From Gymnogyps californianus (lineage: Eukaryota > Chordata > Aves > Accipitriformes > Cathartidae): a stretch of DNA of 64,000 nucleotides. A program made the translations under genes and the position numbers. Below are positions 35,307 to 49,200 of this stretch, piece by piece. Every line of letters begins with the position of its first letter. Within the stretch, counting starts at the first letter, position 1. The notes below the pieces were generated by a model. That model was not told the DNA's origin, made no database searches, and saw only the letters and a list, made by a program, of their open reading frames with translations. Where the stretch lies: contig NC_059500.1 of the NCBI RefSeq assembly GCF_018139145.2, forward strand, positions 32,283,437-32,347,436, given 5' to 3'.

Positions 35307-38300
35307 GTTCCTGTCTCCCCTGAATAACTCATCTATGTGTTCTGGGATACCTCTCAGTTGTGTTCCTGATGGGATTTTTACATAGGGAGAGCTGGGCTGA
35401 TCAATTTACTGGGACAGTCAGAATCTTCTTCTGCTTGGGAGAATCCTTCTGTTTCTTTTGCGCCAGTGGTCAAGCTGTCACAGCCAAATTAACCCAAGTG
35501 GGATTTTAGTAGCAAGCTCCCCTTTTATAAGCATAATGGGGCCAAGGAAATGTGAGAAGAGAGGGAGCAGGACAGGGATGTTTGATAGGCTGGGCAGAAT
35601 TGAGGGTTACTTCACGTTCCAGAGATATAATATTTGACTTCCAGCCTCAAGGGGGACTTCAGCTGAGAAAAGAATCCTTTAGAGGGAGGGGTGTAGAATT
35701 TCTATCAGTATCATAGCTGGTTAGATCTCTCTGTATTACCTTTTTGCATGGTCACTGGGACTAGAAATTGCTAGCAGTTAGGTTTCTCATGATCAGGAGA
35801 CTTTCACAGGGAACCAGTTTTCTTTAAAATCAAGCTTTTCTTGGCTCAGGGACCCATAGCTGTCATTTTTTTAGGAAGCATGCTATTTTTCTTTCTTTAA
35901 GTTAATGGAGATTAGATTTGTGTCTGTGATAACAGAACCAGTCGTGGTGATCCATGAGATCCCTTCTATCCTTTGTCGTCCCACATACTGCCTAGAAGGT
36001 TATGTCAATTCAAAAGAGAAGTAATTAGATCCACGGGATGCTGACAGAGTCCATCACTAGTGTGCAGTGGGGATGAAGATGCTGCTTTAGGAGCCCACTT
36101 ATAAAAGCACATCAGAAAGTCATCAGACTCCTTGGGTGGAAGCCTGTGTTGAAACTTTTAAATGTGTGATGACTGGGCTGCCATGATCTGCATGTTTAGT
36201 ATCTAAAGGCAATTGTGAAAATTCCCTCTGTTTATTCTTAGGAGAGGGTTAAAACCCATCCCAGAGGATGTGCCATGCTGGATTTGACCCAACAGAACCT
36301 TCAGTATGGGCTTCCAGCTGATTCAACCTAGAGGAAACACTGTTGGGGAGAGGAAATAATGATACTAGTTACTTTGCCTCCTTTATTCAACCATGGTTAC
36401 ACCGTGTCTAAACTAAATCAGTGTTATTTGGACAGGGTGATAAAAAATGTGTATATTCCAAAAATGTCTAATGGAAGAGAGTTCAGTGAGCTTTCAAACA
36501 ATGCCTGGGTGTGAGGACAAGAGGAAAAATCTCCAGGGTGGACATAAATCTCACAAATAAATCAAGGAGCATTCTCCCAAGTGATAAAGATTTGGGTCTG
36601 AAAGTGAGTGCTTTCTGAAAGAACAGTATCAGCCTGGTGCTAAGCAGAGATAAAAAGTCAATTGTCTATTGGTGAAGGCTGCAAAAGAATTTCTTATTAT
36701 CTTCTGCTTAGTTACCTCTTCAGGAAATAGGAGGCATAGCAGAGGATCTTGGCTAGTTTTGGAGATCTTCAGAAAAGCATTCTTTGAAGCTGTTATATTT
36801 CCCAACTTTATATTAAACAGATCTTATCTTTGGTTTGTGGGATGTTTTTATTATTTTCTTAATAATAGAACTCCTTAAGATATAAGACAATTGGACCAAT
36901 CTGAAAAGTCAGAGCACTGTACCAATCATAAAGCTTACAATGTTTTCACAAAAAAAGCTATATCATGGCCTAGATAAAAGAGGAACCATGAAGGGTTAGC
37001 TTGCATGAAACTTTGAACAACAGCAATATGCTTGGTTTCTCAGTCATCCATCAGGTCAAGCAAAGTGGATGTCTGAAGTTCCTGTGGCTGAATGTTGAAT
37101 TTTGGAATTTACCCATTATACTTTAAAGACAACAGCAAATTTTTGGGCTGTCATCAAATGGAATTGAGCTGAAGAAGGGAAATCATCAAAACATGTATTT
37201 GTACAATCTTTAGATCTAAGTCTAACACCTTTTGTGCTTTATTTTTTCCCAGTAAAAGGGATTGAGAATTGCGTCAGTTCCTCAGGGATCATCCAGATCG
37301 AGGCACCTGCTTTTGCAGCTCCAGGAGAAGGGGACTGTGAGACAAGTAAACCTCATGCAGAGAGTGCAGAGGAATCATAGGTCTCATTGGCCACTGGCTT
37401 TTCTAGTGTATCAGAAAAGACTTTTGGGGCTTTCCATGACCAAAGTAAATAATGACCTTGCTTTGATAGATCAAACAAATAACACCAGTGTTGTGCCTTT
37501 GAGAGCCCTTGATCCCAAAGAGAAAAGCAAGGGTTTTCCTTTTTATTTTGGACCCATTCCACTGCAAACAAAAGCATCCCACAGGTCAGACAAGAAGGAT
37601 ATGTGACAGGATTTAGAGACTTTTCCTTTTTCCTTCTGTTCTCTACACCAGTAATTTATATTTGAAAATACATCAGACCTAAAAGCTCCTCATTCAGTTT
37701 ATATCTGTAACGGATAGAAAATGTGGAACAGAAAATGCTCTGTGACTCACCCAAGAAATGTCTTGGCCTATGTGGACTTTAAGAGTCCCGTCTTCCTTTT
37801 AAATCAGAAAACAGTGATCCTGCAAAGTAGTAGATATCATTCAAAATGGTTAGAATAGCTAAGTGGGCTAGTACAGCATTTAGATGTATAAACACAGGAG
37901 ATACTGTCATCCCTCTGCTGATCTATGCAAGTACCACTCTTGGAATACTAAATCCATTCCTGAAGTTGGCATGTCTGTAAAAATGAATGTGAAAATGCTG
38001 GGGATAGTAATGATTTGACATCTGGAAAATTTTGTTTCACAGTGAGAGCTTTCAGATAGTCCATTCCTCCCTTGCAGAGGTTTTCAGAAGTGACATTTAG
38101 AGGACTAAAAGCAGTTAATTCGCCAGGCTATGTCCAATATTATAGGAATCTGGAATCTGTACCAAGCTGTAACAGGATGCAGCGGCTGGAATCTTAAGAC
38201 TAGAAAATGTTTGCTATATAAATAGTTCTTTATTTCTAATTTAATAGTGGAAAAAGATTAAGAGCTATTGGAATAACTAATGGACTCGTAGAAAGTCCTA

Positions 38301-41300
38301 AGGTGTCAAGCCTAAGTGTAGTTTCTCTTCAGATGCTGCGGTGGCAGACAGGCTTTAGACTGTTACCATTGAGTTGGACGTGGACAACTGTCTAGTTGTA
38401 GAAGGTGAACTTTCAGCAAGATGACTCCCACTGCCCTTATCTCATGTCAGGTCAGGGATTAGTTGCCTTAAAGAACAGCTGATGGGGATGCTGTAACTTG
38501 GAGGTGTAGGGAGTCTAAGGAGGTGATTGAGTTTTACCAGAATGTGCAAGAAGACTCCTTCTCACCTGGCAAAGAAAAGGGAAGCAAATAACCAAGTTAA
38601 GTGAAACGGTAAGGCTGACTGCAGGTTTGTAGTTATCAGTTTAGGCTTGATTATCTGTAGCGGGTTTTCCTCCATTTCCCTGTCTTAGGCTTAAAACTAT
38701 GGACAAATGATTTGCATTTTGTTCTCAAAGTGGAATCTATGCACAAGGTTGGTGGAAGCTGCCTTCCTCTTAAAAATTAGATGTATTTTCCTGTTGTCTC
38801 AATAGAGGAAAAGAAGAAAGGGAACAGGGGTTTTGTAGTCCTGACAGAGCTACTATAGACTTTCACATTGTGGTTTCTAAAGGGTCAGTAAATCCCCCAG
38901 ACAAGAAGACCTCTGGTTTCCTCTGGACTCTACAACCTAGCACTTTGGTCACCCAGAACTTTAGTCCTGGTTTTACAGACAGGAACTAGACACTTTGGTC
39001 CTGCAGCTACCACAGAGGTGGTTGTGGCATAAAAACCCAATCAGAATTTGTCAACATGTCAATTTCCTAGAGTAACCAACTTTCTATCAGAGATATCCCA
39101 CCAATTATACTATGAAAGCATTTCAGTAGATTTGAGGGTCTCAACCCCTTCAGTAGTAATCTGTTTCAGATTTTTCTTAAGACACCTCTCAAAATCTTAG
39201 ACTTTGGTCTGTTAAGGACGGTAAATCTAGGAAACTTAGAGATTAACTCTTTTTGTCTTCTCTGCTAATCAAAGACTTTAACAATATGCACTATCATTAG
39301 ATCCTCTTTTTTTGATAACTGATGCACAAGCAAGTTAGTTTCTGGGAAAAATGGTACATTAGCTTGGTTTCAAAGGTCATGCTGCAGAAGAGGCCTCACT
39401 GTAAATGCTTTTCTTTTTAACTTTATAAACCAATTACTACAGCAGGATGAAGGAGAGTTTTGATTCCCTAATTGACAAATTGTTTTCAGTTCTTAATTTG
39501 TAGTTTCAGTTTTGGAAGACTGCTTTCAAGATTCAGAACTCTGTATTGCAGTAGTCTAACTGGAGGAGTTAGAAGACAATGCGAGAACAAAGGAGTTCAG
39601 GAATGAAGAAGGAGAAAGAGGTCTGAGCTGTTTCCTCTGTTCCTTGCTTTTGGAATGAGTGACTATTTTAACCTGTAAGTAATGCTGAGATTAGTGGCTG
39701 TCCTCCATTATGAAATGCAAGTAAAGTTAAGATAAGAAGGTAACTTCCTCTTGGCAAACTGTTCCCTCTCCATTTCTCTCCCATATTCTGTGTAAAATCT
39801 TTTCTCCCAGGCATGGGGGCAAAGGAGCCTTCTTGTCTTTAACTTGAACGTTTCCTTTCTTCTAGTAATCAAGCCTACAGATATAGCCCCTGTGTGCTCA
39901 GCTGAAAAGGAAAGCACTTTTTTTTTGACAGTGAATCTTCACTGCCAAAATGATCTTGTACTGCAGGTGGCTAGAGGTATATGATACAAGTTAGTTTGTC
40001 AGCTTTGGAACACATCTGAGGGCAGGCTCCTCAGGAACAGTGAACCGTAGCACCAGTCCTATGATTAGCAAGTCTGGTTCTGCCTCCTTCAGCTTCTGAG
40101 ACCTTGAAGATCCATTGCAGGTTCTGCTCAGGTAAGGAGAAACTTATCCCTGTTTTGACCCTCCACTTCATAATAAAAGGCTGTAGTAAGTATGATCCAC
40201 ATAGAGATCTGGTCCTCAGCTGGGGAAAACTGGCAGAACTCCAACAAATTTCTAGAAATAAAAACCTGGAGAAATCTCTAAAAGCACAGCAGTTACAGGG
40301 ACTTGCACAATATTCTGCAGCTTGTAGGACCACAGCAGCAGGAAGTTGGAATGACACTGATGGCTTAATCTTTCTGTGATCTCTTGTTTTTTTATGAGGG
40401 AACAAAAATCTTTAGGAGAGAACTTTGCTCCTGTTCTCTTGGTGGTATTGGCTTGCATGGCTTTGTTTTTCTTTGAAAACTGATAGCAGAAGACTATCCA
40501 GCCTTCAGGAGTGGAGCCATTATATGTGGGGTAGTGCAACAGGAGCCAAAGTTTAAAAATAAAATACCAGGCTGCCTTCCTGAGGATCCAGACATAGCAT
40601 ACACACACGCACAGACATACGCAGTATCTTGACTGAGCACAGTTGTATCACTTACTGAGTTCAGAGCAACGGACAATGAGAATCAAAAAGGGAGTCTTGT
40701 TCCTCAAAAAGAAAGAGGAAGAAATGTAAGACTTCTGCAGCCTCAGATACCAGTTTCTGGAGTGCATGAGAGGCCCTTCAGCAGCAGCAGGGTTGAGAGA
40801 CAGTAAGACTAGATGACTGTCAGTCATTCCTGGTGGTGTCTGCTGTAGCCCCTTCCCAGCCCTCCCTTTTCTCTCCCTCATTTTCTCTGACCTACTGAGT
40901 AATGGTTCTGGGCAGAGCAGCCTTTTTTCAAAATGTGCTCCTTTCTTAAGAGATAAAAGCAGTAGCTTTTATTTCATACTGGGTGCTGAGTGACCAGCAC
41001 ACCAAACATCTTCAGAAGAAATGAAAGACCAACTCCTTTGACTTCAGAGCTACCTTAAAGATACACATCACCAGCATCATTCTCTTAGGCTGTGGAAATA
41101 GCAGATGATCAATTTGCATCTTTCTAGAAGCCCTGGAGAAGAAGGGCCTACAGAGGAGGTAGTAGCTAGACCAGGAAGAATTATTTATGGTAGAAAAGCA
41201 GAAATTTAAGGTTTAATGGCAGGAATACAGCTTGGAAGGTGAGGTAAATTATGTGAGAAAGAAATGATCTTTTGAAAGAAAAGGTGACACTACTCAGACA

Positions 41301-43140
41301 AACAGTCTAAGAAAATTGGAAGATACAATTCTTGATCACTTATGAAGGTAGACAGGGATGAAGAAGGTGAAAGATTTAACCCTTTTTTGCCTGCTTCCCC
41401 AAAATGCTGATGTTGTATCAACTTCCAGACTTTGCTTGATAATTGTGAGCTGGGCTGACAAGGGTGGGAAGTCAGGATTCCTGCAGTGACTCGGTGTGAA
41501 GCAGCAGGGAGTGTGCTTCTCTCAGGTGACATGACAGAAACTGTGTGTAGGTAGTAACTGTGCACAGTCTTATCTGGCTGTATGCTGCCTCAAGCTGGTT
41601 TGCTAAAAGATTAGAGCCTACGCTTTTGACTGCATAGAGTGGGCAGATGCAGTTTCCAGAAAAACCCCTGATCCCCAGATGCACCTCATAGTAAACGCAA
41701 ACTGGATTTTTAGCTAGGCTTCTTCCAGCTGCAGCAAGCATGTTTGTATATCTCAGTTGACAGCTACAGGGGAAAAAAAAAAACAAAGAAGAGGTGTTAC
41801 CACTTCGTATCTCTGCCCAGGCAAACTAACAGTCACAGCTGCCCATGACACACTTGGCTTTTGGCAGAGCTCAGGCTGGTTCTGCTCTGCAGACATAGGA
41901 TGAAGCATGCTCAGTATGCTTCCTTCAACAGGAATGCCAGCAGTATCTTGGATTACTACAGAGACTGCTCTGTGTCTGTGAGCTCCTTCTGCAGAGTTTG
42001 GGTTCACATTAAACGGGATCAGGAGTCCTTGGTAGGCTGTGCATGGCTCTCAGCACAGGCTAATCACCTTTTTTGGAAAGTTGTGTTTTCTTAGACATCC
42101 AGGCTCTCAAACTGGAACACTTATTTTATTGAAGTTTTTCAGAAAAACCATAGTAGCTTTACATACTAGTTAAACATACACTGAAGGTGATGCTGTAGCC
42201 TAAAGGTTTTGTAGGACTTGATTCTCTTAGAATCTGAACGTTTTTTTAAAAATCCTTAAAATATCTGGGTCTTGTTTGTGGTGATGTCCTAACAATGAAG
42301 GGTAGGTGCAACTGTCAGCATGTGAAAACTAATTGCTTGGTTTGTTCTCATAAATTTTGTTAGCCAGGGTGGAGTGGAAGTGTGCACACGCTTTGTGGCT
42401 CCAGCTAGCATGTGTGAGAGAGAGGTCTGATTAAATCAAACTTCCTCTTCTTTGGTCATGAATATCTCCTGCTTACAGAAGACATTGAGGAAGACCTAGA
42501 GTGTTCCTCTTACAGATATTTTTATAGAGGTGCTATAAAGAAGATTCCCTTTGATGACTTCTAGTAAGTTTTGATGGTTTTTTGTCCAGACATTTGCGAG
42601 AACAGAAGAATTATTAAGAAGTTGCCCAATATTTAGTAGAGTTTGGGAAGAGAGTAGAAGGATTCAGCAGTTTGGGCAAAATTGTATTAAGAGAAAAGCG
42701 TGTCAGACCATATAAGAATTTCAGTTTTTCTAGCTGTCAATCCTTCAAAACAAATATCCTTCCTCACCTCCATATAAAGCTCCCTTTTTCAATGGCCACC
42801 CTTTCTTCCATGTCCCTGTTCCCACTGTGATCTCGAGTAATATGAGGGTTAGACCATGTTCATCAGCCCTAAACTCTGTCTCCCCTGGTATTCTTCACCT
42901 CAGCTCTGCAGATATTTTGCTGAGTTGACCCAAATTCTTCAGCAAAAGGCCTGGATTCTGTGCAGAAAGCTGGAAATGGCAACTCCAGTTAAGAAGTAAA
43001 TACAGAGATAAATAAAAAGCATCAGTTGTATCCTTGCGTGTGGTGTATGATTTACCCCTGCTTCTGAAATTTTAACTTCCACTGTGCTGGAGAACCTTTC
43101 ATTTGTAGTTGTTGTGGGAAGTTAGCGCTGAGATTTCAGG
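35307..43140 (+). other. ZNF462 intron 1, third part: nothing recognised
   Basis: Unique-looking sequence with no supportable gene or repeat. Frames of about 60-125 codons on both strands lack any recognisable domain or paired splice sites. Confidence 0.5.
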
Positions 43141-43290
43141 GACAGTGGCACAGAAAGGTAGCGTGGCATAACAGGGAAGGACTGGAGTCTGGAAACCCAC
43201 TTTCTGGTGCTGGCTGTGCCGCAGACCAGCTGTGTGGCCTGGAGCCAGGCTACTTCACTTCCCTGTGCTTCTCCATTACCAGGTAAAGGA
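43141..43290 (+). mobile_element. MIR SINE fragment
   Basis: The order of blocks matches the MIR consensus: ggactggagtctgga, then a segment corresponding to ggctctgcc, then agctgtgtggcct, gctacttcacttccctgtgc and ttctccattaccaggtaaa. These correspond to the conserved core and 3' part of the element (agctgtgtgaccttggg, tctctgtgcctcagtttcctcatctgtaaaa). MIRs are tRNA-derived SINEs that spread before the amniote radiation, so copies survive in bird genomes. This one is moderately diverged and in sense orientation to ZNF462. Confidence 0.75.
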
Positions 43291-46200
43291 AGAAGGTTCT
43301 CCATGGTGCAGACTCACTCACCTTGCTTTTCACACAGAGAGAGCCTACAACAGTGTGGCCTGAAGCTGCATGAGTCAAATAAATAGGTAGTAACTGCATG
43401 GAATAGAGTGTCAGTATTGCTACTTGATATATTTAACTCTGCCTTTTTGTTCCTTACACATTACCTACAGGTTGTGAGTCTTCAGATTTTGTTCAATAAT
43501 TTGAAGCTGTTGGAAAACCAGGGGAATACTTCAGTCTTTTCTCCCTCTGAGAGCAAGTCACTTCTGCTGACTTAAATGACTTATTTGTGATAAATGAATG
43601 GAAACTTGAAACACATGATATTGTCTTTTGTCTTGCTTTGGCGTTCCATAAACAGCAGAAGGAAAAATGAAATTTCTACAGGACTGATTGTATACTTTTG
43701 GCATAGACCCTTTTGTCAATGAAGTCCTAAATTAATGTGGAACTTTCACTCTGCATACATTCATGCAAACAAGAATCCACACTTGAATGAATGGTTGTTG
43801 TAAGAAACAAATAAAAAAGTACAAATGCCTTTTATTCAATTGAGTTTTAAAGGGGAAAAAAGTCTAGAATGGACTACAAAACACATTACATTCTTCCTTT
43901 TTTCTCTTCCATAGTGTTAAAGTAGGTTGGCTAACATAAATGCAGTGCCTCAAAATACTCTTTGTATGTATTTTGGTGTCATAAGGTTCATGTATGCCTC
44001 TTTTGGGATGAAAAAAAAACAGGGAGGAGATTCACCTGACTGGCAAGTGGTGTTGCTGAACACTGTGTCTGAAGGCTGTTCACTTAGCTGGACTCTTACT
44101 GAAAAGAGATGTATTGTTTATCTCTGTGATTGTCCATGCCTCCTCTCCATGTGTAGTTGGAAAGATGCATCCTGTCCCTTTCAACCAGCATAAATCTGAG
44201 GACATAAAATTTTCTAACAGTTGAGTCTATGGTCTTTGTGGTTTAAGTTTTTTTTCTAGCTTGCTTGTTTCCATCTTTGTTCCTTTAGTAAGAAGAAGAA
44301 AGAAGAATTTCTTTATATGGTTCTGCTTTGAAGTAATCTTGCTTTATTTTAAAACCTCTTGAGCTGGAGGATTCAATGACACTTGATCTATTTAAAGTAT
44401 TTATGTGTACCTCTTGGAAAAGCAGTAAGTTGGGAAGTTTGTAAGTTTCTTCCCTTTAAGTCAAACTTTAGTTCCTTTTTTTAAATGGTTCTATAATCAT
44501 CAATTAAACCAATTTCAATTATGTACCCCTTTGCTTTGGAAATGTAGAACATAGCATGTGTCTCGCCATTACCATAGGTGAATATACTTTCTCTTTGTTG
44601 AAAACATGACAGCCAGACTACTCTTCCTTTGCTTTCAGAAAATTGCTTCTGAAGTTTTCAGATTAATTAAAAGGCATGTTATATTGCATAATTTTGTTTG
44701 TATCTCATCAGGTTGAAAGTTCTGTTGGGTGTTTTAAACCATCACAGGGTTTGCATCTTCTGGGTTCTTTCGGGTATTTTTTAAAATGTTTTTGCCAGCT
44801 TTGTTAGCTTAAAATATATCTTATCCACTTCCATCTACTTTGCATGCAGAGTAAATGACAAGGTTTGTCTACCCATGGAGTTATTCAGACAGAGCTACTG
44901 CAGTTTCAAATAACCCTCCTTAAGTCCAAAAGCATGTCCAAGTGTGGGTACAACCTCACTTCTTTTTCTTCTCACACACATGGCTTGGTGTGACATGCAG
45001 GACGACCTGGAGGCTTGATGAAAGTGTTTGTAGGAAGACATGCTGAGGTCAGTTGCAGAGGGCTTCTGGTGAGAACAGTAACACTAAGTGGATCCTTCAG
45101 AACAAAATGGATCTGCTCCATATGCAGATGCACAATGACCTCATTGTATTTCTGTGTTTTGGTTGTGCAGCTGTTGGCAGTCAAGATGCTCTGTCCCCTC
45201 AATTCCAGAGAGGGAATATCCCTGGAGCTGTTACTCTCTCTGCAGCTAACGCAATGGCTAGTGTACCAATGGGCAGAGAGAAGAACTGCTGCCCGGACTG
45301 CTTTCCTAGTGCCAAGCACGGATGGACTTCTGGCTGTAGCCAAAAGCAGAATACCTGTCCTGAAGAGCCACTGTCCCACGAATTTTCAATAACATAGCTA
45401 TGCTATTTCATAGCATTTGCAATGAAATAAGACATTTGCTGAGGACAAAGCTTATGAGAAGGCCATTTCTTGGCTGTTTGTCCAATGTTTCTCTTCAGGC
45501 TTCTCTTTGTCACTTCTTAGTATTTATGTGCAAAACCAAAATCTTAGTGAAGTCTTAAGGTGCCACTGGGCTGCCCTTTCTTGAATTTGTCTAAGAATCT
45601 TGGTGTTTTTTTCAGGGCATTTTTTTCCTATTTGGAGAAGGTCCCATTTTTGACTGGACATACACATGAGCGCTTTCTAAAAAGTCCTTCCACGTTGAAT
45701 TTACCCAAGAAGTCTCTTCTCTTAGGCCAGGAAAACTGAGAATCTCTTCCAGTCTTCACCTTGCTTTAGATAGAGTGCTCCCTGTGTTGAGTTTTCTACA
45801 TCTTGCCTCTTACAAAAATCAAGCCTTTGGGTTCAGCTTCCAGGTTATGCAGACTTCCAAAGGTTAAGGAAACTAATTTATCTAGAGACTTTCTCTGAAG
45901 TGGACTGTCCCATGCTTTTCTTTTTCCATAATGAAGATATGCCATCTTCTTTCAGAGTGTTTGAATAAAACATGATGGCCAGGTTTCAAATTGGTGATGA
46001 CCTGGGGCAGCTAAAATCTTTAAGGAACTATTTGTAAATTATGAGAGGTTGTTAGCTTAATTCACTGGGTGAAATAGGAGCGGGTGACTGGAAAATATAA
46101 CAGGGTGTTCATGGTCTCCCTTTAATTTTTTTTTCAAAGAGATACTTTTTATGTTGATGAACTAGTCTTGAACTGAACTTCCCTTACAGCAAGAGACATT

Positions 46201-49200
46201 GTTTTCTTTATATGCAGTTTGGCAATTTTTTACATGTTCTGGGATAAAGTTTTGGCACCTAGTTTCTCTTTTATCAGCTTTCACCCTGTATCTTTAGGGT
46301 AAAGCGAGAATGGTTCCACTTTCTTCAAAATGAGAGTAATCTTACGACAATGGGAACTGATTATTTTGTTCTAAAATTGGATTTTGTTACCTTCCTAGTT
46401 ATTTAAAATGCTTGAAAATTCTTCAGTTTTAAATGGTTAAATGTAAAGCATTTACAACAACAGAAAAAAAACAAGGTGTTGTGTAATGGACTTGCAGAAG
46501 AGAAAAAAGCCGCAATAGTTCTGTAATGTCTACATACTTGCAAGGATTGTAGCTTTTGAAGGATGCAGTTGGTTATAATCTCAGCCCCTCTTAGCCATGG
46601 GCCTTATTACAAAGAAAGTCTTCGTTATTTTTTCTTCTTTATGGTCCATTTCCTGTTTGGGTATTTCTTAGGAGGAAGAAAAAGAAATTGGATCTTAGTG
46701 GCTGACCCTCAAACAGCTTATTTAAAGCAAAAAGGATTAAACTAGGACAGAAGAACTCCATTAGGAGCTTCAACATCTTACCACAGCTTTAATAATAGTT
46801 TTCTCTTTAATTTGAGTATGTCCAGAGTAGTCAGGGGAAAGGACTGTTTATTACTGGAAAGACGAGAAATAAGGTTAACAAGAGGTTGTTTTTTTTTTCT
46901 TTTTGTGAGGGAGATTGTTCGTAATTATTACCTGCGTAACAAAGTATGTTTCTTTTATAGACAGGGAATAGCAGCTTTTTCCTGTTTTTAATGTAAAAGT
47001 TTTTAATCCTTCTTTGATCCAAACAATTTCTGGCTGGAGAACTTCCATTAAACTTGGTCAATTCATAGATATTGTGATTCATAATCCTAGGATCACTCTG
47101 AATTCCTTCCTTCCCTGCCCCCCCCCCAAGTGCACTGTAGATGTTCTACTTAGTTTCTTCTAGAGACTGTCTGCTATCTGTGTATCACATAAATGATGAT
47201 GATTGAGCCAGTATGCTATTTTAAATATTTTGTACTTGGGCTTTATATATTACACCAACTGCCCAACTGCAAAAACTTGCTTCCTGGAAGGACCAAGTGG
47301 GCGCAGATGGAGGTTGAAGGGGGAATAAAAGAAGCAAGGTTCTCATTTGGACCCAGGATATTGCATTCCAGTGTGTATATATTGCATCCCAACATGTAAT
47401 CCAATGGACTATATGTATATATGTCTAAAGTTATTTGGGACAAAGTAAAGTATTTTGGACAATATAAGTGTTAGCTGCAACTTGTTGTTCCTCCTTTTCA
47501 AGCACTATCACTTTTCAGCCATCAGTGATAGGACCAGCATCTTGCTGCCACCATCCCAAACAGACCGAGGATCTTCACTTCCACAGGTGGAAAAGATCTT
47601 TTGGGAGGGGTGGCAAGGAGAAGCGTGCAGCCTAGTGGTAATCACTAGTCTGAGATCTGTCAAATACTTGAAAAGTATATATTATTCTACCTGGGGCAGA
47701 GATGCTGGCTGCCATACTGTGAGTGAGTCAGTGGGCAAATAAAACTGTGTATTCTGTCTGGCATTATAAATGGGTCAGTGATGGATTTGTATTACCTGAG
47801 GAAATGAACTGGCTGACAGGGAGGCTTCTGCTTGCTGCCAGCAAATGTCAAATATAGCAGGAAGCTTGGGGGAAGGGGAGGGATAGCTGGAGACAAAGGC
47901 AGTGTTAAAATAGCTAGGATGTCAGCGGAGCTGGTGAAACAAACGAGTGTTTCTGAGGAGTAGACTGGGAAAGCAGAACAATCTTTAGACTTTGTTAATG
48001 AGCATTTTCTTGTCCTCCAGTAGGGTTTCAGCCATGGATCCTGCTTTGTAATTAGAATCGTGCATGAGGTGGGTTTGGGGCCTGCATGAGGTGATGTGCT
48101 GTTCTACTCAGCTTTGTTTGCTGGTACAGAACATGACTTCTGGTGCTTTGGTTTTATAGGGTTAAACCCATTCCTCTGAATGCCCTTTTTCTTCCTCTCC
48201 ACATGCTCTCTGCACGGGGTTAACCCTTTAAAGGAGTACCTCTGGAGCATGTAAGATCTCAGGATGGACTGAGGGAGAGGGCTGCATCATCCCCAGGGTC
48301 CTTACTAAGCTGAGCTCTTATTGGTGGTGAAAGGCAGGCAGTGGGCTTTGGCTTGCTTGGATCTGATCCATGCAACATTTTCTTTGGTTCCCGACTGCCC
48401 TGTGAATTTCTCTTACTTAGAGAGTCTTTAACGTCTACCAAACTGGGCACTGTATTATGGAAATGATTTCTGGCTGAAAGATTACTCCTCTCACCAGCCG
48501 AGTTCAGTCTCTGTCACCACTGCTACAACATAGGTCCAGTCTCTGCACTTAAAGCAGGAACATGTGTCCAGCAAAGCATCTTTTCACATCTGTCTTTCAA
48601 GATGGTGACAATCTCTCTTTATTTTGCCTTCTTGAAGACATTTTTCAGTAGCAGTCCCAAAGCAGAACTTTGACCTTGGCATTTGTGGTTTCTGAGCGCT
48701 AGTGACTTGATTTCCACCTCTGTGGCTACACTGAGAGTGCCTGCTTGTGTTTTAAACCAACTGTGTTGGCTGGTCTAATCTCAGACCTCTAAGATTAAAA
48801 TTCTGTGGCCTCTAAAATAATCCAGCAGTTCATGTGTTCCCATGGTTTACCTCTGTCACCAGTTGATAAGCTGTATTTAGCCTCTGTAAAATCACTGTGC
48901 TCCTTGCAAACTAACATTGGTCCTCTCTAAAGCATGCTTGCAACTCACCAGCTACAGCACTGTAAGTGACGATGGAATGGAGCATGTAGTTCGAGGTGAA
49001 TGGCAAGATTACTTTTAAAGGCACTACAGAGTGCGCAAGTCTGTTTTAGGGTTCATTTAAGGGCAGATGGCCATCAGGAGATAATCTCTTCTGTCTTCAG
49101 TCACAGCTTTGCTCTTTCCCACTTCAGTTCATGGTCTAGCAGGGTATGTGGTTGAGTTTGTCATATTTGATTTGCTACTGGCAGGACCCCCTTTATAACA

